Counted from the first letter of the stretch, positions 1 to 8,543 are shown. The stretch: 46,987 bases of DNA from an uncultured Deferribacteraceae bacterium (GCA_947041225.1 CAMRDM010000004.1:1-46987), one strand, 5' to 3'. The notes: generated by a model not told the origin, from the letters alone. Made by a program: numbers and translations.

Positions 1-972
1 AAACAGTAAACCTAATCCTGCTATAAATGCATTAGGAACAACATATCTTAAAGACTCTCCTATCGTTACAGATCTTTTTGCCTCACTTATCGTTGAATAG
101 ACGTTAGGGAAAAAGTTATCAAAATTAGATGATTTAACAGGAAATAAATATACCTGTATAGATTGGATCATCTGCATAACAGAGTCTTTTAAATAGTATG
201 GATTTGTAAATATTATGAATAATATTGAAGCGATCACTATATCTTTAATTTTAAATTTTGATATAGCTAACATAAATATAAGTAACGCTAGATATACGAT
301 ATTAAATACACCATGATGATACCAGTAGAAGAACACTCCTATCGTAAATCCTGCAAGCGATGAATAAAGATATAACTTCCATTTTTTATCATCCCTAACA
401 GTTGTTGCAAGGTACACAAATAATGATGCTAGAACCATAAAGAAAACTATCATACTATCAGCATCAATTCGTCCAAGCGATGTTCTACCTGCATACATAG
501 GTGCAAACATACCTATTAATCCACCGAAAATTCCGAGTGCTGGGTATCCCAGTAAATAAAAATATATTCCAAGTGGTATAACAAATAAGCCGAACATAAA
601 AGGTATAGTATATATAGCAGATTGATGAATATTTATATCAAATAACGTAGATACTTTTTCAATAAGTACGCTTATTAAAGGTACAGGATCAGGAAAGTTT
701 GCACCTTCAGGATAGTATATTTTTTTATCCATTATAGATGTGTCATATACGCCTTGACGATATTCTTCAGCGTGTCGTGTAAATTTATATGCATCTAAAG
801 TTGTCATCATCGGTATATCATCAGAATAGAAAACTTGTTTATTTTCATTCCAAAAATTAAGTTGATAAAGTTTACTAGATATCGATATCGCTACAACTAT
901 AAATATCGCAATAGACACTATAATAAGTGCTACCTTATCCTTCTTAAATGGTTTATTTAGAAAATTAAGCAT
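1..972 (-). CDS. pglB: STT3/PglB-type oligosaccharyltransferase, N-terminal part (cut by window edge)
   Basis: The ORF track misses this gene because it runs off the left edge; I translated the reverse complement. It starts with ATG at 972 and stays open for 324 codons. Residues 14-33 form a hydrophobic segment. A loop then reads TTLDAYKFTRHAEEY, with the Asp near residue 60 matching the first catalytic Asp of STT3/PglB. Next comes YPEGANFPDPVPL, and near residue 167 GRIDADSM, matching the second acidic motif of the family. Many membrane helices follow. The WWDYG acceptor-sequon motif would lie outside the window. Known role of the family: transfer of a lipid-linked glycan to Asn on the periplasmic side of the inner membrane. 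The ATG overlaps the pepA stop by one base (TAATG), so the two genes are translationally coupled. An archaeal-AglB-like relative is possible; the STT3 fold itself looks secure. Confidence 0.82.
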   Translation of the reverse strand, partial: MLNFLNKPFKKDKVALIIVSIAIFIVVAISISSKLYQLNFWNENKQVFYSDDIPMMTTLDAYKFTRHAEEYRQGVYDTSIMDKKIYYPEGANFPDPVPLISVLIEKVSTLFDINIHQSAIYTIPFMFGLFVIPLGIYFYLLGYPALGIFGGLIGMFAPMYAGRTSLGRIDADSMIVFFMVLASLFVYLATTVRDDKKWKLYLYSSLAGFTIGVFFYWYHHGVFNIVYLALLIFMLAISKFKIKDIVIASILFIIFTNPYYLKDSVMQMIQSIQVYLFPVKSSNFDNFFPNVYSTISEAKRSVTIGESLRYVVPNAFIAGLGLLF

Positions 973-2471
973 TACTCTCCCCTTTTACAATAATGTGTTT
1001 TAATAAAGTTATATATTAATCTCACTCCAAATCCTGTTGCTTCTTTTCCAAATATAGGATGTTCTCTATCTAAGAAAGCAGGCCCTGCGATATCTAAATG
1101 TATCCATGGATAGTTATCTACGAACTGTTTAAGAAAGATTGCAGCGTGTATAGCACCACCCTCTCTTTTAAATGAACTCATATTTTGCATATCAGCAACT
1201 GTGCTATCTATACCCGACTCATACCCTTCATATATAGGTAGCTCCCATACATCTTCAGCTATCTCGCTAGATATATCTGCTAGCTGTTTGCTTAAAAATT
1301 TTCTATTAGAGAAGAACCCTGCACAGTATGGACCAAGTGCCACAACGCAAGCACCAGTTAATGTTGCAACATCAACGATAACTTCAGGATCGGTTTTTGT
1401 AGCAAGATAACAAGCATCAGCTAAGATCAGACGTCCTTCAGCATCGGTATTCATAATCTCAACAGTTTTTCCAGATGCTGATTTTATAACATCACTAGGT
1501 TTAATAGCTGTGCTACTAATACAGTTTTCAACAAGAGGTAGATAAGCGTATATATTAACTTTAAGTTTTAATTCTGCAATAAGATTTATAACAGAAAACA
1601 CAGTTGCAGCTCCAGCCATATCACATTTCATACTCTCAATACTACCGCTAGGTTTTAAGTTTGTACCACCAGTATCGAATGTTACCCCTTTACCAACTAG
1701 AGCGATATTAAACTCTGTAGCCTCATCACCGTTATAAAACAATTTAACAAATCTAGGTTTATTAGCAGATCCTCTACCTACTGCATCTATTAATGAGTAT
1801 CCGTTATCAACGATTGCTTTTTCATCAAATATTTCTATATTGATATTTTCAGCTAGTTGATCTTTAATATATTTTGCAAAAGCGATAGGTGTTAGATCGT
1901 TTGCAGGAATATTAACTAAATCTCTTGTCATGTTAACATTTTTAAATATGGTATTAACATCATCAGAACATTCATCGATATAATTTTTTAATCGTTGTTG
2001 AGATGTAATAACCTCAAGTTCAACAGGAGAGTAACTCTCTTTTTTTGTTTTATACATATCAAACGAGTACAGTCCGAACATCATCCCTTCGATAAATCCA
2101 TAAGTTGCAGAGAAATCTTTTTTCTCATTATAAATATCTTCAAACGATATCATAGATATGCTTTCAATTTTATCTGTTTTAAGGATTTTTGCAAATTTTG
2201 CACCTAATTCAAGATATTTTTTCTTATCTTCAAGTTCTTTAGGAGCGTTAATTAGATAGATTTTTTTCAATTTTTTATTTATTTCAATATAAAAACTCTT
2301 AACCTCTTTCTCTTGAAAGTTAAAATAATCTGATTGAATAATATTTTCTATTTCATCATCAATTTTTCTTCCAGTTATAGGTTTTAACGACCTAATGTTC
2401 TTATAAACTGGGACTAGTATTGCATCTTTTTTAGAATCGAAAGCTATTTTTTTTCTACAAGAAATCTTCAT
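972..2471 (-). CDS. pepA: Leucyl aminopeptidase (M17 family, cytosol aminopeptidase)
   Basis: This 499-residue protein has the usual length of M17 aminopeptidases, hexameric two-metal enzymes that remove N-terminal residues from peptides in the cytoplasm. The metal-binding motifs are present: VGKGVTFDTGG near residue 260, MKCDMAGAA about 20 residues later, and the family signature NTDAEGRL near residue 340. The first ~160 residues are the less conserved N-terminal domain. ATG at 2471 is supported by GGAG eight bases upstream. The gene is divergent from parA across 155 bp that contain a good promoter in each direction. Its stop overlaps the start of the oligosaccharyltransferase gene by one base, an unusual operon partner. 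In some bacteria PepA also binds DNA (XerC/D accessory factor); nothing here shows that role. Confidence 0.93.
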   Translation of the reverse strand: MKISCRKKIAFDSKKDAILVPVYKNIRSLKPITGRKIDDEIENIIQSDYFNFQEKEVKSFYIEINKKLKKIYLINAPKELEDKKKYLELGAKFAKILKTDKIESISMISFEDIYNEKKDFSATYGFIEGMMFGLYSFDMYKTKKESYSPVELEVITSQQRLKNYIDECSDDVNTIFKNVNMTRDLVNIPANDLTPIAFAKYIKDQLAENINIEIFDEKAIVDNGYSLIDAVGRGSANKPRFVKLFYNGDEATEFNIALVGKGVTFDTGGTNLKPSGSIESMKCDMAGAATVFSVINLIAELKLKVNIYAYLPLVENCISSTAIKPSDVIKSASGKTVEIMNTDAEGRLILADACYLATKTDPEVIVDVATLTGACVVALGPYCAGFFSNRKFLSKQLADISSEIAEDVWELPIYEGYESGIDSTVADMQNMSSFKREGGAIHAAIFLKQFVDNYPWIHLDIAGPAFLDREHPIFGKEATGFGVRLIYNFIKTHYCKRGE

Positions 2472-2535
2472 TATTGCACTCCAATGGACATAACTAATTT
2501 AAACTTGATTTAATACATCAAATAATATATTTTTC

Positions 2536-2563
2536 ATTATAGTTAAGATTTTATTGATTGCAA
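2536..2563 (-). promoter_or_regulatory. Predicted sigma70-type promoter for pepA-pglB
   Basis: On the minus strand TTGCAA (2563-2558) and TATAAT (2541-2536) are 16 bases apart, about 65-70 bp upstream of the pepA start. Its -35 box overlaps the -35 box of the divergent parA promoter. Confidence 0.5.
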
Positions 2564-2582
2564 TAGAATAAAATGATATAAT
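2554..2582 (+). promoter_or_regulatory. Predicted sigma70-type promoter for parA-parB-bactofilin
   Basis: TTGATT (2554-2559) and a consensus TATAAT (2577-2582) are separated by 17 bases, with the -10 box 44 bp upstream of the parA ATG. This is the only strong promoter-like pair in the pepA/parA gap reading rightward. Confidence 0.6.
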
Positions 2583-2626
2583 CATAACTCACATTAATTT
2601 TATATAAACAGGGAAACCTATAAATC

Positions 2627-3397
2627 ATGAGCGGAAAAATAATTGCAGTAGTTAATCAAAAGGGTGGCGTAGGTAAAACTACTACATCAATCAACCTATC
2701 TTCATCGCTAGCAATAGCTGATGCAAAGGTATTACTGATTGATTTTGATCCACAAGCGAACGCTACAAGTGGACTTGGAATTTTTGCAGAATCGTTTGAC
2801 AAAACTATATACGAAGTTTTAATTGATGATATAGATCCTAAAAGTGCTATCATCAAAACTGAAATAGATGGATTAGATCTTATCCCTGCAACAATTGATC
2901 TATCGGCATCTGAGATAGAATTAATCAATACTATGTCTAGGGAACAAAAATTAAAAAAATCTCTGGCAAAAATTAAAGATGAGTACGATATTATATTAAT
3001 AGACTGTCCTCCATCGTTAGGATTACTAACTATAAACGCATTAACTGCAGCAAATTCTGTTATAATACCTTTACAATGTGAGTATTATGCAATGGAAGGT
3101 TTAGGGAAACTATTAAACACTATCAATCTTATAAAAGAGAACTTAAATAAAGATTTAGAGGTAGAAGGTGTACTTCTTACTATGTATGATAAAAGAAATA
3201 ATTTATCTAAAGATGTGTACGATCAAGTAAAAGAACATATGCCCGATCAACTGTTTAACACAATTATCCCTAGAGCTGTCGCATTGAGTGAAGCACCTAG
3301 CCACGGTATGCCTATCATAACATATCAGACAAAATCTAAAGGTGCTGAAGTTTATATCGATCTTGCAAAAGAGATATTAGGAAGGCAAAAAACATGA
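2627..3397 (+). CDS. parA: Chromosome-partitioning ATPase ParA (Soj)
   Basis: At 256 residues this is a small chromosomal ParA/Soj with no N-terminal DNA-binding extension. The deviant Walker A motif KGGVGKTT is at residues 11-18, and the DCPPSLG Walker B-type segment is near residue 126. ParA dimerises on ATP, binds DNA non-specifically and pulls ParB-parS complexes apart; in many bacteria it also acts on DnaA. ATG at 2627 is preceded by AGGG about 11 bases upstream. The stop overlaps the parB start (ATGA), and parB in turn overlaps a bactofilin gene, so all three are probably co-translated. The usual rsmG-parA neighbourhood is broken here: rsmG is ~32 kb away in the opposite orientation. 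Confidence 0.95.
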   Translation: MSGKIIAVVNQKGGVGKTTTSINLSSSLAIADAKVLLIDFDPQANATSGLGIFAESFDKTIYEVLIDDIDPKSAIIKTEIDGLDLIPATIDLSASEIELINTMSREQKLKKSLAKIKDEYDIILIDCPPSLGLLTINALTAANSVIIPLQCEYYAMEGLGKLLNTINLIKENLNKDLEVEGVLLTMYDKRNNLSKDVYDQVKEHMPDQLFNTIIPRAVALSEAPSHGMPIITYQTKSKGAEVYIDLAKEILGRQKT

Positions 3398-4338
3398 AAA
3401 AACAACGCTTAGGTAGAGGATTAAATCTTCTTATACCTCAAGGAAATCAAACATCTGATGGTAACAATGATAGCGATATCAACGATAATAACAGTAATGA
3501 TGATAACATTCAAAATAATGGTACTGTTAGAGCTAATACATTATTAGAGATACCGTTAACAGATATTGTCCCTAACGATCAACAACCTAGAACAGTTTTT
3601 GATGATGAACTTATATCTGAACTTGCAAAATCTATTCTTGAAAAAGGTGTTATTCAGCCTATCGTTGTAACTAAAACAGATAGTTCTGATAAATATATGA
3701 TAATCGAAGGGGAAAGACGTTGGAGAGCATCAGGACTCGCTGGTAAAACAACTATCCCTGCAATCTTTAGAAAAGTTGATACAGAAGTTGAAAGGTTAGA
3801 ACTTGCATTAATCACAAATGCTCAAAGAGAAGATCTAAATCCTATCGAGCTTGCAAAAGCATATAAAAAATTAATAGATGAATTTAATTATCGTCAAGAA
3901 GATCTTGGAAAAATAATGGGTAGAAGTAGATCTGCTATAACAAACAGATTAAGACTTTTAAACCTACCACAAGATATTCTTCAAGCGATAGAAGATAAAG
4001 TGATTACAGAAGGACACGGTAGAGCTTTGTTGACTATAACTGATCCTGAACGTACACTAGAGTTATATAGAGAGATCGTTGACAAAGATTTAACTGTTAG
4101 GGATATTGAGAAGCTAGTTAACAAAATTAATAAAAGTATAGATGATGGAGTTAATACAGACGTTGCATCACCCGAACCTATAGATCCTCATGTTGGTGCA
4201 TTAGCAGAAGAGTTTGAGAATTTTTTCTCATCTAAAGTTATAATAAAGGATAAGAAAGGTTCTGGAACAATTGAAATTAAGTATAGATCACACGATGATT
4301 TAGATAGAATTATTAAAAAGGTTAGAGGAGAAATATGA
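3394..4338 (+). CDS. parB: Chromosome-partitioning protein ParB (Spo0J)
   Basis: This 314-residue protein has the full ParB architecture. The N-terminal LGRGLNLLIP is the ParA-contacting peptide. An Asn/Asp/Ser-rich low-complexity linker (about residues 18-46) is unusually acidic and polar. The CTP-binding/CTPase domain carries EGERRWRASG near residue 105. A helix-turn-helix (about 165-195) contains the parS-recognition region around GRSRSAITNRL. A C-terminal dimerisation segment follows. ParB loads on parS as a CTP-dependent sliding clamp and spreads. The matching parS sites lie far away, at 39.4-39.7 kb. The gene overlaps parA and the bactofilin gene by 4 bases each. Confidence 0.95.
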   Translation: MKKQRLGRGLNLLIPQGNQTSDGNNDSDINDNNSNDDNIQNNGTVRANTLLEIPLTDIVPNDQQPRTVFDDELISELAKSILEKGVIQPIVVTKTDSSDKYMIIEGERRWRASGLAGKTTIPAIFRKVDTEVERLELALITNAQREDLNPIELAKAYKKLIDEFNYRQEDLGKIMGRSRSAITNRLRLLNLPQDILQAIEDKVITEGHGRALLTITDPERTLELYREIVDKDLTVRDIEKLVNKINKSIDDGVNTDVASPEPIDPHVGALAEEFENFFSSKVIIKDKKGSGTIEIKYRSHDDLDRIIKKVRGEI

Positions 4339-4706
4339 TTAAAACAAATGATGCAAACGGTGGGATAGATGCTTTTCTAGGTCAGAACACTTCGTTCAAT
4401 GGAACATTAGTTTTCGACGGTGTTGTTCGTATTGATGGCAACTTTGAGGGCAATATTAAAACTAATGACACGTTAGTTATTGCAGAATCTGGAAGCGTTA
4501 ATGCTGAAGTTGAAGCAGGTACTATTAAAATTTACGGTAAATTCGATGGCGTTATATCTGCGAAACATAAAGTTGAACTTTATAAACCTGCAATTGTATC
4601 TGGTATTATAAGAAGTGCTACTATAAAGATGGAAGAAGGCGCTATATTTAATGGTAAGTCTGAAATGACTCCTCTTAAAAATATTGAAGAACATAAAACT
4701 AAGTAG
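4335..4706 (+). CDS. Bactofilin (polymer-forming cytoskeletal protein)
   Basis: The 123 residues are mostly one bactofilin (DUF583) domain: short repeating beta-strand units with the recurrent pattern hydrophobic-x-G, as in FDGVVRIDGNFEGNI, KIYGKFDGVI and IIRSATIKMEEGAIFNG, flanked by short polar tails. Bactofilins form membrane-associated nucleotide-free filaments that scaffold cell-wall enzymes. In Myxococcus they are known to position the ParABS machinery. The ATGA overlap with parB here suggests co-expression with ParAB, so a role in anchoring the origin is a reasonable inference, not something the sequence proves. Confidence 0.9.
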   Translation: MIKTNDANGGIDAFLGQNTSFNGTLVFDGVVRIDGNFEGNIKTNDTLVIAESGSVNAEVEAGTIKIYGKFDGVISAKHKVELYKPAIVSGIIRSATIKMEEGAIFNGKSEMTPLKNIEEHKTK

Positions 4707-4766
4707 TAGACAATGGTAGATAGTTTTTAATATTGTAATTATAGTATATAATTTGGAGATAAAACA

Positions 4767-5531
4767 ATGTCAAAGCGTAAACCGTTCATAGCAGGAAACT
4801 GGAAGATGAATTTAGATAAACTAACTGCTAAAAAGTTAGTTGAAGAGTTAGCGAACGCTAATATCGATTATAAAAAAGTAGATGTGCTTGTTGCTCCATC
4901 TGCAATACTTATTCAACCAGCTATTTGTAGTTTATCGAAGATTAAAAATTCGATAATTGTAGCAGCACAAAATATTTCAGATGTTGAGAATGGTGCATTT
5001 ACTGGTGAAACTTCAGCAGCTATGGTTGCAGCAAGTGGAGCTAAATACACACTTATCGGACACTCTGAACGTAGACAACTTTATTCTGATACAGATCAGT
5101 TAATTAATCAAAAAGTGAAAAAAGCTTTAGAACATAATTTAAATGTGATACTATGTGTCGGTGAAACTTTATGGGATAGAGAAGCTTCAGCTGCTGTTGA
5201 AACTGTTTTAGCTCAAGTTGGTAAAGGTTTAAAGGATATTAAGTCGTTATCTAAAATAGTTTTAGCTTATGAGCCTGTCTGGGCGATAGGTACTGGTGTT
5301 ACAGCTTCACCTAAAGATGCTCAAAATATGCATAAAGCTATAAGAGAGTATGTTGCTAAGATTAGGGGTAAAGCTGCGGCTGATAAATTACGTATACTGT
5401 ATGGTGGCTCAGTTACTCCAAAGAATGCAAAAGAGTTACTATCTCAGAAAGATATCGATGGTGCATTAGTAGGTGGTGCTTCATTAAAAAGTGAAGATTT
5501 TCTCAAGATAATAAATTTTGATAAAAAATAA
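4767..5531 (+). CDS. tpiA: Triosephosphate isomerase
   Basis: This 254-residue TIM-barrel enzyme interconverts dihydroxyacetone phosphate and glyceraldehyde 3-phosphate in glycolysis and gluconeogenesis. The catalytic residues are all visible: Lys in AGNWKMN (about residue 13), His in IGHSERR (about 97), Glu in AYEPVWAIGTG (about 168), and the phosphate-binding YGGSV near 212. TTTGGAG sits 8 bases before the ATG. A TATAAT at 4747-4752 just upstream has no clear -35 partner, so a separate promoter is uncertain. secG follows after 23 bp, a common arrangement. Confidence 0.96.
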   Translation: MSKRKPFIAGNWKMNLDKLTAKKLVEELANANIDYKKVDVLVAPSAILIQPAICSLSKIKNSIIVAAQNISDVENGAFTGETSAAMVAASGAKYTLIGHSERRQLYSDTDQLINQKVKKALEHNLNVILCVGETLWDREASAAVETVLAQVGKGLKDIKSLSKIVLAYEPVWAIGTGVTASPKDAQNMHKAIREYVAKIRGKAAADKLRILYGGSVTPKNAKELLSQKDIDGALVGGASLKSEDFLKIINFDKK

Positions 5532-5554
5532 TATGAATTCGAGGGTTTGAAAAA

Positions 5555-5926
5555 ATGTATAATGTTATTTTAGGGTTACATATATTCGTTTCTATTCTAT
5601 TGATTATAGTTGTGTTACTACAAAATAGTAAAGGATCGGATTTAGGTTCAGCGTTAGGTGGAGGTTCAGGAGAGATGTTTGGTCCTAAAGCACCAGCAAA
5701 TATAATGAACAGAATAACTACGGTTATTGCTGCTACATTTCTTGTTCTATCGTTAACTTTAGCGGTTATATCAAGCAATAGTAATAAATCACTTTTAAGA
5801 GATGCAAGAACATTACCTTCTGCGACTACTGAAGAGACTATGCCAATCATTCCAAATGCTGGAGCAAAAACAGGTGGCGCTTCTCTTGGACATGATGAGT
5901 CTATACATTTAGAAGAGAATAAGTAA
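5555..5926 (+). CDS. secG: Protein-export membrane protein SecG
   Basis: The first ~75 of 123 residues match SecG: a first membrane helix (about 4-22), the conserved cytoplasmic loop LLQNSKGSDLGSALGGG followed by GPKAPANIMNR, and a second helix (about 50-68). SecG is the small accessory subunit of the SecYEG translocon. The C-terminal ~50 residues are polar and not conserved in the family. GAGGG about 10 bases upstream is the likely ribosome-binding site. Confidence 0.92.
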   Translation: MYNVILGLHIFVSILLIIVVLLQNSKGSDLGSALGGGSGEMFGPKAPANIMNRITTVIAATFLVLSLTLAVISSNSNKSLLRDARTLPSATTEETMPIIPNAGAKTGGASLGHDESIHLEENK

Positions 5927-6018
5927 GATAATTGTTAATACACAGTAGCGATATAACTGCTAATCTATTTACAATTATAGATATTTCCACTATCATTTAG
6001 TAGAAAGGACAATGACAA

Positions 6019-6037
6019 TAAAATGATTATCATTAAA
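6019..6037. promoter_or_regulatory. Possible Fur-box-like palindrome
   Basis: The core AATGATTATCATT (6022-6034) is a near-perfect palindrome identical at 12 of 13 positions to the core of the Fur consensus. The flanking bases match less well (14 of 19 over the full box). It lies ~150 bp upstream of the first LprI-like gene. No Fur gene is in the window and AT-rich DNA gives chance matches. Confidence 0.3.
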
Positions 6038-6087
6038 AAACATTAGATTTTTAAGTTTAATGTTTTATGTTTTTATGAGTTGTGATA

Positions 6088-6115
6088 ACCTAAAATTTAT
6101 ATTTTAACTTTAGGT
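6088..6115. promoter_or_regulatory. Inverted repeat upstream of the first LprI-like gene
   Basis: ACCTAAA (6088-6094) and TTTAGGT (6109-6115) form a perfect 7-bp inverted repeat around a 14-base spacer, about 70 bp before the gene. It has no T-run, so it is more likely an operator or chance than a terminator. Confidence 0.25.
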
Positions 6116-6184
6116 GTAAGTATAAATTTAAGTATTAATCTATATATTGAAATGGGATATATATTAAAAGGGGATAAATTCAAA

Positions 6185-7288
6185 ATGTTTAAAAATCTAA
6201 AAGTATTACCGTTCATAATTTATTCATTTGTGTTTCTGCTAGGAAACTCTATAGATGCGATTGCTCAAGATGAAATTATTGATATAACCGACTATAAAGA
6301 GGTTTCTACAGCTGAAGAGAAAACAGATAAAATTGTTAAACAACAAAATTTAGTTATAGATCAAGAAAATCAAAAAATATTAAATTCTTTATTAGAAAAA
6401 TCACCTTTAACATTTACTAATCCATCTGAGTCTGATGAATATCGTAAAATGGCTAACGAGTTATCTGTTCTTATTTATAAAGATAGGTACGATCTACTTA
6501 TATGGTATATCAACAGATATCTATCAGATAATAAAACCGTTTTAAAAGATAAGTATAGTTCATTTGATGAGTTTAAAACTGTAATAAGTGATATTTTTCC
6601 TAAGAACAGATTTTCTACTCAAACAGATATGAATGAGATGAGTCGTATGAAACAACGTTTCTATGAGCTAATGTTTCAATCTTATGAACATCAATATCTT
6701 TCATCATTAACGGATAAACAGAAAAAAATTATACTTAAAGAGAAGGAAGCTTGGATCAAATATAAAGAGCTTGCTATTGGCACCTTTTATAAACTTCATA
6801 TTGAAGAGGGTGGATCAATCGGACATACATATTATAGCGGTTACGCAACTAACCTCACCAATCAATATTACGGCACAATTTTAAGTTGTTCATTTGATAA
6901 TGAGTATCTTGGTTCAACGGTTAAAGTTGATAATAAATTAATTAACTCTGCCCCGAAATATTTTAGAAAATATCTTACCTATCTTGGAGACTACTCTAAA
7001 GAAACTATTGATAAAGTTATCACTGCACTAAATATAGAACTTAAAGCGTGGAATGAGTGGATAAAAATTAGAGAGTCGTATAGTAAAAACGGATTAGAGA
7101 GTACAGATTGTGCGTATGATTACTATACAGAGAAATTAAAGAAACAGAAATTAATTGATCTAAGAAATGTATATGAGAACTATGCAACTTCATCAAGCTC
7201 TTACGGTAAAATTTTACTAAAGGATAACAGTTCTATGAAAGATGTTATCAACTATAATCTTAAAGATGTTAGAGAAGAAGCATTCTAA
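6185..7288 (+). CDS. Exported protein with LprI/DUF1311-like region (paralogue 1)
   Basis: I prefer the second in-frame ATG (6185) over the track start at 6152 because AAAGGGG precedes it and the encoded N-terminus (MFKNLKVLPFIIYSFVFLL...AIAQ) is then a normal signal peptide, matching the start of the next gene. The mature ~340 residues are mostly helical and Lys-rich. A central stretch, LTDKQKKIILKEKEAWIKYKE followed by EEGGSIG and LTNQYYGTILSCSF, resembles the DUF1311/LprI lysozyme-inhibitor domain (Gln/Trp/Arg-Asp helix, GGS, Cys, LT). A second related WxxWIKIRxSY...C block follows near residue 300. Probably periplasmic. Lysozyme inhibition is only a family-level possibility; function is unknown. 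The next gene is a clear paralogue. Confidence 0.7.
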   Translation: MFKNLKVLPFIIYSFVFLLGNSIDAIAQDEIIDITDYKEVSTAEEKTDKIVKQQNLVIDQENQKILNSLLEKSPLTFTNPSESDEYRKMANELSVLIYKDRYDLLIWYINRYLSDNKTVLKDKYSSFDEFKTVISDIFPKNRFSTQTDMNEMSRMKQRFYELMFQSYEHQYLSSLTDKQKKIILKEKEAWIKYKELAIGTFYKLHIEEGGSIGHTYYSGYATNLTNQYYGTILSCSFDNEYLGSTVKVDNKLINSAPKYFRKYLTYLGDYSKETIDKVITALNIELKAWNEWIKIRESYSKNGLESTDCAYDYYTEKLKKQKLIDLRNVYENYATSSSSYGKILLKDNSSMKDVINYNLKDVREEAF

Positions 7289-7379
7289 TATAATTCAGAT
7301 AAACGGTTGACCTTATTGTTCTAATAATTTTAGATTATATAATACGCAATATTCTTAGCTGTGCATAAGGAGATAAATT

Positions 7380-8543
7380 TTGTTTAAAAAATTATCACTA
7401 TCACTTTTAATAATTTGTTTATCGTTTCTTATATATGGATACACAACTGCTACTAAATCTAAAGATCATAGTAACGATGTAAGCCAAGACAAAAAAATCA
7501 CTACTAAAAACAGTGAAATAGTAACAGATAAAAAGTATCAAAACATCTTAACTATTTTAGAGAAAGAAACAGCAGAAAGTAATAACGGTGTATTTTTTAC
7601 AGATCCTGATATGCCAAAAAATGAACTTCTAATCTCTAATCAATTACATATGATTGTAAATAGTGAGTTAAAGAAACATATACCTTCAAGGAACTATGAT
7701 TTTGTTTTATGGTATATCAATAAATATTTAACAACTAAAGATACCGCATTAAAAAATAAATATAACTCCTATAGCGAATTGATTGAGGGTGTAAAGAAAG
7801 CTTTTCCAAAGCTATATAACTTTAATAATCAAGCAGATATGACAAATATAAGTTATGTTGAAAGTGGTTTTAACCGATTACTATTAGAGTATTATGAGTA
7901 TAAATATTTTCTCTCTTTAACTAAACAACAACAAGCTATCGTTGAAAAAGAACGTATCGCATGGCAAGAGTATAAGTCTGTTGCAATGAAATTTTTTACT
8001 GCGTTTCATGTTGAAGATGGTGGTTCTATCGCTGGGATTTTTAGAGCAAACTATTTAGACTCACTAAATGAACAGTATCTAAGCACAGTTTTAGGATGTT
8101 CTTTTACAGAGAGTACTACTGATACCGATATAGGCAGTAACGACGATAATAATAAAAAGTTGAAATTAAATTATACGTTTATCGATACCTTCCCTAAATA
8201 TTTAGAGAAAGTTTACAGTAATAAGTCTACTAAATCAGTTATCACTGACTCCTATAACAGTAAAAAAAGTTTTGAGAAACTTCTAGAATTATCTAAAGCA
8301 GAAGTCGTGGCATGGAATAATTGGATAAATATTAGGAACTCTTATAATACAAATGAGTTTGATAGTAAAAATTGTAACTACGAATATTATACAGATATGT
8401 TGAAACGAACAAAATTAATTGATATGAAAAACCTTTACTTCAATCATGCGTATGCAGATAGCTCAGTTAAAGAGATTTTGCTTAGACCTTCTAGCACAGT
8501 AGAAGAAATTTTAGATTATGATTTTATAACAAGATATAAATAG
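7380..8543 (+). CDS. Exported protein with LprI/DUF1311-like region (paralogue 2)
   Basis: This 387-residue paralogue of the preceding gene starts at TTG (7380) with AAGGAG at 8-base spacing. Its N-terminus MFKKLSLSLLIICLSFLIYGYTTA is a signal peptide. It keeps the same two blocks as its neighbour: ERIAWQEYKSVAMKFF...VEDGGSIAG...LNEQYLSTVLGCSF, and WNNWINIRNSYNTNEFDSKNCNYEYYTDMLK. It also has an extra polar insert after the Cys (TESTTDTDIGSNDDNN). The 91-bp gap between the two genes has no obvious terminator, so they may be one transcript. Function is unknown. Confidence 0.7.
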   Translation: MFKKLSLSLLIICLSFLIYGYTTATKSKDHSNDVSQDKKITTKNSEIVTDKKYQNILTILEKETAESNNGVFFTDPDMPKNELLISNQLHMIVNSELKKHIPSRNYDFVLWYINKYLTTKDTALKNKYNSYSELIEGVKKAFPKLYNFNNQADMTNISYVESGFNRLLLEYYEYKYFLSLTKQQQAIVEKERIAWQEYKSVAMKFFTAFHVEDGGSIAGIFRANYLDSLNEQYLSTVLGCSFTESTTDTDIGSNDDNNKKLKLNYTFIDTFPKYLEKVYSNKSTKSVITDSYNSKKSFEKLLELSKAEVVAWNNWINIRNSYNTNEFDSKNCNYEYYTDMLKRTKLIDMKNLYFNHAYADSSVKEILLRPSSTVEEILDYDFITRYK

